Source: Helichrysum umbraculigerum (taxonomy: Eukaryota; Streptophyta; Magnoliopsida; Asterales; Asteraceae). Taken from it: a stretch of DNA of 64,000 nucleotides. The notes below the pieces were generated by a model. It ran no database searches. It saw only the letters and a list, made by a program, of their open reading frames with translations, and had not been told where the DNA came from. Shown here piece after piece: positions 12,450 to 22,470 of this stretch. The position numbers and the translations under genes were made by a program. The first letter of the stretch is position 1. Each line of letters begins with the position of its first letter. The stretch covers positions 18,066,501-18,130,500 of the forward strand of contig CATIUR010000003.1 in the NCBI GenBank assembly GCA_949592205.1, read 5' to 3'.

Positions 12450-12818
12450 TCATCGGTAGTAATGTGTATTGCTGTCATCACTGTTATAGTCACTGAAATT
12501 CAGTTCGGGTTCTTCCTCCATGTATACAAGATATAACTCAATACCTTGACAACATTCTTTTGCGTGTTTTGCTACTGCATTCCATTGTTCATCCGACATA
12601 AGCATACGAGCACCAGCATTTTGAAGATTGCCGGTTTCACAGTAGTATACATCACTGAAAGTGAAATTTATATTTTCCTTAAGATAGGAAAACAACTTAC
12701 TGAGATCAAACTCACTAACAGCAAAATCGACGATTGTTTGTTTCACCCCATTTTCGTACGCCTTATTGTCGTAACGAAGTTCCCCACCAAAAAACACAGT
12801 AAGGTCAATTAGTTGCAT
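12450..12818 (-). CDS. Second small PB1-like domain protein of the MULE (122 aa)
   Basis: Most of this single-exon ORF fits a PB1-like beta-grasp fold: first strand LTVFFGGEL, conserved aromatic pair VYY, a second acidic and helical half with SDEQW, and a final strand IELYLVYM. A short acidic tail rich in Asp, Ser and Asn follows. It sits upstream of the transposase in the same orientation, separated by the 221-bp repeat array, and has its own diverged copy of that promoter module (12915-13040). No DNA-binding or catalytic motif is visible. It may regulate or associate with the transposase through PB1-like pairing, which is inferred. It could also be a duplicated and diverging transposase N-terminus. 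Confidence 0.65.
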   Translation of the reverse strand: MQLIDLTVFFGGELRYDNKAYENGVKQTIVDFAVSEFDLSKLFSYLKENINFTFSDVYYCETGNLQNAGARMLMSDEQWNAVAKHAKECCQGIELYLVYMEEEPELNFSDYNSDDSNTHYYR

Positions 12819-12914
12819 TTTGTAAACCCAAAATATATATTATTGAAATAGAAAACATATGATGATAATCTAATAACGTACGTGGTTTGAGATGTGAATG
12901 AAGACTGATGTTAT

Positions 12915-13040
12915 GAGGTCTACTTAAAGGTGGATATGGGTTATCAGTAAAAATCCGTAAAATCTGTGAAATGTCAGAAAATCTTAGCCAAAATCTTATC
13001 TACAATGGATAAAGTCAGTCGCAAATCGCAAATCGCAAAA
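12915..13040 (-). promoter_or_regulatory. Diverged copy of the MULE promoter module
   Basis: Read beside the 221-bp unit it keeps the same order: a TATA-like CACCTTTAAGTAGACC on the minus strand, gggttatc, aaatgtcagaaaatc, aaaatcttatctacaatgg, then GCAAATCGCAAATCGCAAAA. It lies about 100 bp upstream of the ATG at 12818. This shows that the small gene and the transposase share one promoter architecture. Confidence 0.65.
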
Positions 13041-13225
13041 TGATTGAGTTTTCACTAATATATCACATAGTAACACGGATCAATTTTAACATAATACTTA
13101 AGTCTATCAAATACTGACTAACATCAACGTTTTACATCACACATAATTCTACCATATAGTAACATGAATTTTGTTTAACATAATAGATACATAACCAAAA
13201 GCTTATGGGAATAAGAAAGTCTCGA

Positions 13226-15579
13226 TCATCCTGGTGGTGGTGGTGGTGGTGGTGGTGTCGGAGGCTCCCAATCAAAACGTGCCCTGAAGAAGGTATCTAT
13301 CATCCTCTTCCTATATTCCCTAGCGTACCACTCTCTATCTCCACTAACCCTCCTCTCTTGCCTATTGACATGCGTCTCCATATTCCGACACACCCATACT
13401 CCGCAGTCCCCTAAATCCCCATCCTGCTGGGGGGCATCATCTAGCATGTGTAATAAAAACTCAGTAGTCTCCGACACTTCCCTTTTTCTGTGGGCATATC
13501 TCCAGTAATCAATGGCGTCCAAATATCTACCTATGTTACGAGACAACTCTTCGACAATATGACAACGCTCCAAATCCGTACAATGATCTACAAGGCTATC
13601 GAATCCGATCACTTCCCAATCTCGAAGATCTAACACAAGTAGTATCCAGTGACTTTTCTTTGGAACCATGACCGGAAAAAGTACCTGTATAATGTCAGGG
13701 AAAAGTTAGTTAAATCATCCCGGCAAGATTCCTCAATTATCAACCTTTGTAAATTTATTTAACAAAACTACCAGGATAGCTACATTTAAAAATTACTTAC
13801 CAAATCACATTCCCACCAAGGAGGATAAGGTACACGGGTGCCGTCTGCATATCCCTTTAAGAACCTATAATTAATGTTTTTCTTCTTCTGCTTCATATCC
13901 TCCTTGTAGTTCGCGAAACAAGAAATGACCCCAATAAAACCTACAGGCATAATCGTCCATCTCAATCTCTTGGCAAGCTGCGTTGGGCGTGTGTAAGTCC
14001 TATATCTCCACCACAACAGAAGCATCGCCCAACCATCAATATGCTGAAAATAACAACGAATATAATGATAAGAAAGCAATACAATTAAACATTTGTATAC
14101 ATCAAATAAAAATTAAACATCCCACTTACACAGTTATCTAAGTATCCCTGCTCGATATCTCCATACAACCGCCCCCAAAAATCTTTATCGAGACACATAT
14201 ACGTCGTATTGGGTCGAACAAACATACAACGCACAGTGCCACCAGACAAATATAACTCACGAACAGTGGATGGTCCATCGATAGACCCCGGTGGCGCAGC
14301 CGGTGGAGTCGTCAAGAAACCAGTCTCGTCCACACATAACGAAACCATGTCCACCAGTGTGTCCTCAGAGAGCTCATCCTCATCATCGTCTTTCTTCCTT
14401 CTTGCCCGACGCTTACATTTCTTACGCCTCTCAACTGGCTCATCCACCGGCTCATCCACCGGCTCATCCACAAGCTCAACCTCCAGCTCAACAACCGGAT
14501 CTACAACCCGAGAAACTACCGGCTCATCCACCGGCTCATCCACAAGCTCAACCTCCAGCTCAACAACCGGATCTACAACCCGAGAAACTACCGGCTCATC
14601 CACCGGCTCATCCACCAGCTCAACCACCTGCTCAACCACCGGCTCAACCACCGAACCTAAAGTATCATGATCTGCCCCCAAATCAACATGTGTTTCCTCA
14701 TGCACCTGTCGAGGTTTGTTGACAAACCTTTTAAAATGCCTCGGTGTAAGATACGGCGAGAGTACAGACGGCCCACGTCGTCGTTCTCTGATACTACGCC
14801 GCAACATAAAAGGACCCGAGATCTTCCCCGCAGAGGCAAGTATAGTGTCAGATACATAACCATCATCGAAATCACCGTCAAACTGAAAAGGCATTAAATA
14901 ACAAGTTAAAATTATACAGACAAAAATATACATAAAGAGTTAAAAGTATAATATAATATAATAAATAAAAATTACAAACCAATACCTCATTCGTCTCATT
15001 CGTCTCACTCATCCCAACCTGCTTCAACAACCTTTGTATAATGACGTGTTGCGCATCAGCCCGCTTGTCTTGCGCATCAGCCCGGCTAACAAGGGATTCA
15101 ATCGTCTTAGCCTGAGCGTCCACCATTTCTCGTAAGGAGCGCAACTCCCCCTCTGATGTCGACTGATAGGTCTGACGAACATCTGGACTAGGACCATCAC
15201 CAAACAGCTGATCATCATGCCGCTCTGAAAACGTGTCTACATCAGGAGATGGGCTGGGATCGGAGGGCTTATCCACATTTTGACTGTTCCGTGCCTTCTT
15301 CGATGGCCTTTCAGTAACTACCTGCTCGTCAAAGTATTTCCAGCTATCAATCCACCACTGGCACTTCTTTTCATACTTATTCGGCTTCAAGGTAATCTTC
15401 GGAAGATACTCTGGTGTGGTATCCCTCTGCATAAAACCATTCGATTAGTGAGCTCACATTTAATTTAGTTTAATAACTTTATTAACCGCCATATATGTAC
15501 ACACACATACACATATACATATGTATATACCTTTAAATATACCTACATCCATATATAAATATAAACTATATATATATAC

Positions 15580-15647
<68 letters not shown>

Positions 15648-15867
15648 ACATATATATATGTATATGTATATATACATATAGATATGTATATATACATGTA
15701 TATATATATACATATATATACATATATATATGTATATGTATATATACATATAGATATGTATATATACATGTACATATATATATATATATATATACATGAG
15801 TATAGCCAAATATACACATATAGATATATACATACATATGTGTACATACATATAATTTCAAGTAAGT

Positions 15868-15950
<83 letters not shown>

Positions 15951-18608
15951 TAGATATAACAGATTCTATACAGATACATACAGATAGATCAATCAAGTTA
16001 ATATATAATTGCAAACGAAAAAACTATTTTTTAAAAAAAATTGGAAATATCCTTTTTGTAAAACGGATAAACCAGCTAATATTTTAGCTTATCAAATGAC
16101 CAAAATTCCATCAGCATCACCCAAAGATCAACAATATATACTTATGTTCACATACACATACTTACACATATACATATACAACACATAGAAACATATATAA
16201 AATAACTTACCGCAATCCGCAAAGCCTGACCGAATTCTTTAAATTCAATAACCTTCCTCTTGCGCTCCCAGTAAATCCCGCGTGGTATTTGATCTCGCTT
16301 AGGTCTTGTAGCAATTGTCTCTACCTGACGATGAAAAGCTTCCCAAATCCAAGCCTTGTAAACAAAAAGGAAACGACAAACAACCATGTTATTGTTTTAG
16401 TATATTATCAATTAAGTAAACAAAAGGTATGAAATAATTCGAACATCGATAATTAAGATGATGCTACCTTACACGCCCAGCCGAAACCACTCAACGTGTA
16501 CTGCATCCCTTCTTGACTCAGCCGAGTCTCCAAACCCTTATCCAGCTGCTCATAACTTCTGGCCCAAATAATATTACCCCAAGGGTACCGGTCAAAAACA
16601 TCAAAATGCTCAACCATATGCATATGATCATCCTCAATATTATGCGAACCCTGCTTTCCCAAAAACCCTTTATATAGCAACATAAGCATACACACGCGCA
16701 CACAATCCTCATCGCTCAACTTCCTCGGCCCACTAAACAAACCTTTATCGTTAAACTTATTAGAAAGGTCGGATACACGTACGCTACGTTTGACAATTTC
16801 CGGGAACACACGCACTCTAAATGCCGGGATCGTCCGTCTAACCTCTTTGGGAATATGATCCGCTATATTTTCATTGGGCCCGAACCGAAAACCTGTCACC
16901 AGACAAAACTCCCTGCGACCGAAACGTATAAAATGGTCATCCGTATCCGCCGCCCTAAACCACAAATCACCCGGCTCCGCGCGAGGGTGCTTTAAACCGG
17001 GACGCTCCTTTCGTCGAAACTGGAGTATATGATGCACAAAACCCGGGTCATTGTCCGCAGCCTTCACATCCAACCAATGGCCAAAGCAGTGGTCTCTAAA
17101 TATCTTTTCTTGATCGTTTGATAAATGCAGCTTGATATGGCCAGTAACTGTGAGTTGACTTTTCAGAGTCAGCCTTCCATTAAAAATGTCCTGCAGAGTG
17201 ATCAATCAATCAAAACAAGATTCGTTAATATAAGTGATAAATAACAACATATTGGAAATGAAACAACTATATTCTATATGTTTAATAAAAGGTCACATTA
17301 ATATGATATATGTAAAATTTGTATTTACGACATAACTATAATTGGAAATTAGAATAGAGGCGATGACTGATTGTGCAAAAATCTTTTACTACGTATAACA
17401 TAACTAGTCCATTAATAATTACAAGTGAAATGATCCCAAATTTTCTACAGGTTTTTTTAGTTATATATATATATATATTATTAGAAGTAAATAAAATAAA
17501 CTAGGTGAGGATATTTTATCATCATTTATTCTTTTCGTAACGAATAGAAAATGAATCTGTAAATAATTTGATATTTAAATGCCTTCTAACAAAATAGCTA
17601 AATTAATTAGTTTTCATGTAGCGCACACCATTTCAAATGGGTCCACAGGTCGTCGACCAACATTTTCAGGCTTATCCATTTCCTTTATTTTACAGCAATT
17701 TATAAACCAGTCCTTCAATTTATAAAGCATCGACATATCTAGATATTTTTTAGGAAAAATAATGCTACTTGCTGCATCTTGATAACTTTATATACAGTGG
17801 CGAAACTTGAACTTATTGTTCAGGGGGCTTAAAATAATATCAAACAAATTAGGGATTTTTTTACATAAATAATATACATATCATCATATTATATAATTAG
17901 AGTTATATAACGAAAGAAAGATACGGAGTAACATTTAGACGCTAAGGTACACAAGAAGTTCGTTAATGTAGATATATACGAAGTTGTGATACGAAGAAAT
18001 ATATAGGTGCTTTCTATTTTGCAACTCTGTAAGTCCTAACTAAATCGAAATCAGTAGTTAAACTAAGAAATATGTTGTCACTATGATCAAATTCGCATAA
18101 AGCATTCACTTCAATTGAATTATTCAACAAAGTAATAATCAAGCAAATTAAAGGAAGAAAAATAAACAGTTTTAAAGTAAATGGAGAACAAAATTTGAAC
18201 CCCTAATAAGCTAGGTTGAATTATAACCTCTATATTCAATCAAATAAAGCTACGCGACACAATGTATGAAAGAAAACTCAAACATTGCTATACCAAATAT
18301 GATACGAACGGAAAATGTTACAAAATGTATTACCAACCTAGCTTCGTAATATCAAACAAACATTGCGATTTATTAAACACCAATTAAACTCTATACACAA
18401 TCTTTTAACCTACCGAGATTCGTAATATGACACAAACATTGCTTAAAGACCGATTTAATTCATGAAGAATGCAAAATATATGTTGCACACCAAGTGTTCG
18501 ACAAAATGCCACAATGAAATTTCGGATTTAAACCATCTAAATTCAAAAACACGCGCTAACTTTAACAAATATTATTCAAAAACATCGTAATACCTGAGAA
18601 TCATCCAT
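13226..18608 (-). CDS. DUF1985-Ulp1 (C48) protease gene of the MULE, 7 exons
   Basis: The model is complement(join(13226..13684, 13801..14043, 14130..14882, 14986..15426, 16211..16354, 16468..17190, 18594..18608)). All introns are GT-AG and phase 0, giving 925 aa. DUF1985 spans about residues 10-290. A coiled coil (about 390-435) contains ADAQDKRADAQ. Exon 5 holds Val/Glu/Pro repeats and a basic KKCKRRARRKK patch (a possible nuclear signal). The C48 peptidase core is in exons 6-7, with H785 (SHW), D802 (FDS) and C867 (GDCGVWVC) as the triad and Gln 859-860 as the oxyanion candidate. C48 enzymes remove SUMO-like modifiers; the substrate here is unknown. The protein ends in a run of eight Pro. 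Exon 1 (five codons) is the least certain; an alternative start is ATG 17205. Confidence 0.82.
14440..14665 (-). repeat. In-frame coding repeat inside the Ulp1-like gene
   Basis: A unit of about 24 codons with VDEPVDEPVVSRVVDPVVEL is repeated twice and then continues as shorter VDEP units. It looks like recent slippage in exon 5 that kept the frame. The result is a low-complexity acidic linker between the DUF1985/coiled-coil half and the peptidase. Confidence 0.8.
15545..15955. repeat. (AT)n / (ATAC)n microsatellite in intron 3 of the Ulp1-like gene
   Basis: Roughly 400 bp of alternating AT with interspersed AC, ending in a pure AT run of about 75 bp (15869-15945). It lies inside the 784-bp intron 15427-16210 of the protease gene. 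Long ORFs on both strands here are only Tyr/Ile repeats read from the microsatellite. Confidence 0.95.
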
Positions 18609-18615
18609 ATTCCGG

Positions 18616-18960
18616 TCAAGAGCGTCGCCGGTGAGCCGTGGCAGTGGCGAAAACCGCCTCCGAACCCGGAATAACTAGCGTCGGTGGTGAAACCAACCGA
18701 GGGTGGTGCGGTTGTGGTACGGGGGTGCTGCGGTGGTCGGGAAGGAGGACGGTACGGTGGTGGTGGTGCGGCGGAGGCTGCGGTGGTGTGACACGTCGAA
18801 TCTCCGGCGAAAACGGGGAGGTGGGGGTGGTGTTTGGGTCGGGGTGATGGTGGTAGGTCGGATACACGATGGGGACGCGGATCGTAAATCGCAAATCTTG
18901 CGATTTACGATCGTCGTTGGGTGGATCGGGGGGTGTACGGAGAGGCTATGGAAGTTTTGG
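18616..18960. other. GC-rich patch upstream of the Ulp1-like gene
   Basis: Far richer in G and C than its surroundings, with CGG and GGTGGT runs. It is open for 92 codons on the minus strand (Pro/His-rich) and also open on the plus strand, so coding is doubtful. It directly precedes the predicted first exon (18608) and may be its 5' UTR/promoter or a captured host fragment. A perfect hairpin of CGTAAATCGCAA-type arms lies at 18880-18912. Confidence 0.45.
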
Positions 18961-19010
18961 AGGGTTAGGGTTTAATGACCCGTTTATGTGATGATATAGT
19001 TTGTAAATTG

Positions 19011-19326
19011 GGCGGTGGCAAATCGCAAAAACGAGCCCGACGATATTTGCGATCCCGTTCACGAGAAAAAAACGAGCCAGTGTCATGAGCCATCGCAAAA
19101 ATACACGGGATATGCAAATCGCAAATCGCAAAATTTTTTTTGCGATTTGCCAACCCGGCCATCGATCAAGATTTTGCGCCAACGTTAACGAGATCGCAAA
19201 TTGCAAATACGGGATCGCAAAAGCAAATTTGCTTTTGCGATTTCTAGGGGCATATCGTCAATTTTTTCTCGCGAAGGGCAAATCCATATAATTCGTCGAA
19301 AAAAGGGGCATTTTTTTAAATTTCCC
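19011..19326 (-). repeat. Right terminal inverted repeat of the MULE
   Basis: Read inward from 19326 it begins GGGAAATTTAAAAAAATGCC and follows the left TIR for its full length. It contains the same perfect 28-bp palindrome (19214-19241) and the same GCAAATCGC and GCGATTTGC units, but differs from the left TIR by many substitutions and by small insertions such as TTTTTTTC near 19060. Confidence 0.88.
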
Positions 19327-19335
19327 TATAATAAT

Positions 19336-20254
19336 AGTGTAATGCATGTATGTTTTTGTATGGATCAAAAATCATGTTGTATTTATCAACAATGTTCTTC
19401 GAAATATGTAAATATTAAATTAAAGAGGACACATCTAAGAGAGCTAGCACAAAGACTACACATTTGTGTTGCTCTTTTAACCACGTGGAGCTTCATAAAA
19501 TGCATTTCCCTTGTTATTTGATTAATTATTCTTATTTTTTATCACTTAATCAAAATGGGTAAGTTATGACTTATGAGACTTATTTCTTCCAAATTTATTT
19601 GTTAACATTAGATGTGGGAATTTTAGGCCTGTTGGTTAATTATGTGTCAATTTGGTTAATTTTTAGGAGGGGATGAGTTTGTTGGGTTTCCTCCCCAATT
19701 TTTGGATGGGTTTAAATGTATTTTTCAATATAACCTCTAATTGTGTAACAATTAACCAACGGGTTTAGACAGGTCTAGTGGATAATTTTTTTTCCACCTC
19801 ATTTCATTTTTGTCATTTTTCATTCGAATAAAAAAAAAAAGTTTAGTGAACTCGATGACTTGAGACCTGACCCGAGACCCATGACCTCCTTTATTTGTCT
19901 TCCTATCTTCTCAAAATTAACTTGAAGCGGTACACTCCATCGGAAAAGGATTAAATCGAGAGGCGTTAATGTCTGCTTAAGTGCTTATAGGATGAAATAA
20001 GATTGAGAAGATTTTTTTTATATCTTTAAGTTATATATTTAGCAAATATCAAATTACTTTGTTTTTTTGATAAAATATAATAACATAAGTTGGATCAGGT
20101 TGGTGGTTTTTTAAAATATACTTACCAAAATAATTTAGGTGAGGCTTTTTTTTTTTTTAATATTAATGTTTATGAATTACAAAATAAAAAGTCCAAAACT
20201 TAATGGCTATTAGGATTAACACGCAAACTCTCGTTGATTGCCTACTACCTCAAC
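19336..20254. other. Gene-free intergenic DNA
   Basis: AT-rich with no convincing ORF, TIR pair or LTR. It is host DNA between the MULE and the hAT MITE. Confidence 0.5.
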
Positions 20255-20262
20255 CATATGAG

Positions 20263-20723
20263 CATAGTTGTTAATTCGTGACTCGCCTCGTGATTCGGAG
20301 TATTGATTTTTAACTCGTGACTCGTGACTCGACTCGACTCGTAAGAGTCATACTTTTACAATAAATACATATATTTATATCTATATGTATATTATTGTTT
20401 AGATTTCTATCCTTAATTGAATTAAAACATGATGAAAGTCATTAAATAACACAAATGTTTAATTTATAATGGATTATTAGTCATTTCCTATCATATTTTG
20501 TCATTTTATATTTTTTATTAGATTACATTAAATGTATGTCTGGTTTCTGACTCGTAAGAGTTGCTCAAGACTCGTAAGAGTCGCCTACAACTCGGAAGAG
20601 TCAACAAATGACTCGTAAGAGTCAAAGCCATTTACGAGTCGGGGTCCGAGTCGCCTCGTTTTTTGAATTTCTGAACCGACTTGTAAGAGTCGACTCGTGA
20701 ATCGTAAGAGTTTAACAACTATG
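20263..20723. mobile_element. hAT-type MITE with palindrome array (461 bp)
   Basis: It starts CATAGTTGTTAA and ends TTAACAACTATG (12-bp perfect TIR). A perfect 8-bp duplication CATATGAG flanks it (20255-20262 and 20724-20731), which is the hAT signature. The interior has no ORF but carries many ACTCGTAAGAGT palindromes and their half-sites, clustered at both ends, with an AT-rich middle. Confidence 0.85.
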
Positions 20724-21255
20724 CATATGAGCAAGAGAGGTTTTGTTTATTTATTCGAACAACAAATATATTAATAAAAACATTATCCACTCCTAATGAA
20801 CGTACAGGACTTTCCATCATAAGTGGCGGCAAGTAGGTTGATGTGAAATTACAAGGCTAACCCTCGTGAACAGTAAAAACAGGATAATTTTACATCGCTA
20901 ATGTATTATAGGATACTATGAACATCATCAATCAATAGTTTAATGAAACCATAATTATAATGACCATCCAACGTCTTTCTTTAAAGTGACCTACACAAAT
21001 TCCATTTTTAATTTTCTATCTTTAAGTGTACGTTAGCAGCACTAGATATTTTTTTAAAATGTGATCCGAATTATTTGATAAAGACATTTGTTAGTAGAAG
21101 ACAATATGATCACAAGAGGAAATATGATCTGATTACCTCATCGCCAACGACAGACAATTGTATTCTTTTGTTTGTAAGTTTATCAAGAAACACTTCCTGG
21201 AAATTTCCTAATATTAGTTTAGAATATATTTGTGATATTTTAATATAAATTTTAC

Positions 21256-21266
21256 ATTATAAATAG
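21256..21266 (+). promoter_or_regulatory. TATA box of the small membrane-protein gene
   Basis: ATTATAAATAG lies exactly 100 bp before the ATG at 21366, leaving room for a 5' UTR of about 70 nt. Confidence 0.5.
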
Positions 21267-21365
21267 TTGCTAGGACCTCACTGACTATGCGAAAGGTATT
21301 TTCAAGGGTGAAATTAAGTGTAAATTAAAAAAATAAAAATAAAAAAATTCTCTAATGATCCAGCA

Positions 21366-21605
21366 ATGGTTTTACATTTGGTAACTTTTGTAGTATTGAT
21401 GTGGGTGTGCATCATCTTTCTAGTTGGATGTCTTATCTGCTTCTCTTTAGTAAACAAAAAAAGAATTCTAAAGCCCAGTGACGAAGAAGCACCAAAAGAT
21501 CAAAGCGATCAAGACGATAAAGATGAGAAGAAAGAAAGCGTAAAAGAGAAAAACAAGGCTCTAGAACTAGTTTTGGAGGTTCAAATGGATTGTTGTTGTT
21601 GTTGA
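21366..21605 (+). CDS. Small single-pass membrane protein with tetra-Cys tail (79 aa)
   Basis: No family is recognised. Residues 1-29 form one long hydrophobic segment rich in Val, Leu, Ile and Phe with two internal Cys, suitable as a membrane anchor or uncleaved signal. NKKR follows, then about 40 charged residues dominated by Lys, Asp and Glu, and the protein ends in CCCC. A Cys cluster beside a membrane could be palmitoylated or bind metal; this is inferred. Support for a real gene: a TATA box 100 bp upstream, strongly biased protein composition, and the absence of transposon features. Against: short length and no visible homologue. The MITE at 21688 would lie in its 3' flank. Confidence 0.4.
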   Translation: MVLHLVTFVVLMWVCIIFLVGCLICFSLVNKKRILKPSDEEAPKDQSDQDDKDEKKESVKEKNKALELVLEVQMDCCCC

Positions 21606-21687
21606 GGTGATTGTGGGGATTGAAGTCTCTTTAGATATGTTTAGATTTAATGAAGAAATTTTATTTTCTTGAGATGTTTAGATTCAA

Positions 21688-21989
21688 GGGTTTACTGTTT
21701 GGTTATGTATCGAACTTTACACCTTTTACTGTTGTATGTATCAAACTTTGAAACTTCATATTGTATGTATTCAAGTTTTAAAACCGTTTATTCTATGTAT
21801 TTTGCCTTGTTTTGGCTACATAAATTGACATGTTTTTTGTAAGTTCAATACATACTAAGTTAAATGCATACAAAAAAAAAAAAAAAACGGTTTTAAAACT
21901 TAAATACATACAATAGGAGGTTACGGAATTCAATACGTACATAGTAAAAGGTGTAAAGTTCGATAAATAACCAAAATATAATTAAACCC
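21688..21989. mobile_element. Hairpin MITE, probably Mutator-type (302 bp)
   Basis: Two arms of more than 100 bp pair across a short centre. Both contain ggttat(g/t)tatcgaactttac, ccttttact and aagttttaaaaccgttt in inverted order. The outer ends read GGGTTTA and TAAACCC. The flanks tagattcaa and tacatttaa match at seven of nine positions, fitting an eroded 9-bp Mutator duplication. Transcribed, it would form a long hairpin RNA. Confidence 0.6.
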
Positions 21990-22308
21990 TACATTTAATG
22001 AAGAAATTTGTTTTTGTTTGACTTTCATGTCTAATTAAGTTTAAGATGATAACTGATACAAAGATAATAAACATGAGAAAGTAAAGTGATGTAAATAAAC
22101 GTGTACTCTTTCTGCATTTTCATTTTCGTAAATAAGTTTCCTGATTTCTCTTTCGCAATAAAAGAGTACGTGTCGATAGCGTTTAGTTACGGAATTTATA
22201 TGGGGATCTTAAAAAAGTTTTCAAGGAAACTCGGAAAATTGACAACATGTTCAAATTGTACTTACGATAAAAGTTCATAAAAAGGGGAGAGCTCACATTT
22301 TTAATTAA

Positions 22309-22470
22309 GTTTTTTTTAGAAAGATAAACCTACACCGGCTACCCACGATTATTATATACAACAACGAATATTTACAAATTGCCTCCCACGAGGCTTGAAC
22401 TCACAACCATTAGGTTGAAAGGTATAAACATACTTTACCATCTATATCGCTATGGCTACGTGACAAACAA
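22309..22470 (-). mobile_element. tRNA-derived SINE candidate
   Basis: On the minus strand a box-A-like TAGCGATATAGATGGT (22437-22452) is followed 34 nt later by a box-B-like GAGTTCAAGCC (22392-22402), the internal RNA polymerase III promoter layout. An A-rich run AAAAAAAA closes the 3' side near 22309. No target duplication was identified and the limits are approximate. Confidence 0.5.

Larger units (their letters stand above)
6593..19326 (-). mobile_element. Complete four-gene Mutator-like element (MULE), 12.7 kb
   Basis: Both ends start GGGAAATT when read inward and form TIRs of about 300 bp. The element is flanked by a perfect 9-bp duplication TATAATAAT (6584-6592 and 19327-19335). It contains a PB1-like small gene (+), the transposase (-), a second PB1-like small gene (-) and a DUF1985-Ulp1 protease gene (-). 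Capture of Ulp1-like genes by MULEs is known (the Kaonashi group in Arabidopsis). All four genes have open frames, with plausible splice sites in the two spliced ones. The two TIRs have clearly diverged from each other, so the insertion need not be recent. Confidence 0.92.

Noticed and set aside
14209..14722. Ser/Thr-rich and Pro/His-rich ORFs on the plus strand
   Set aside because: Antisense shadows of the VDEP coding repeat of the Ulp1-like gene.
15460..16014. Long ORFs on both strands rich in Tyr and Ile
   Set aside because: They are translations of an AT/ATAC microsatellite within an intron.
18946..19521. ORFs at the right MULE end
   Set aside because: Same cause as at the left end: TIR repeat sequence.
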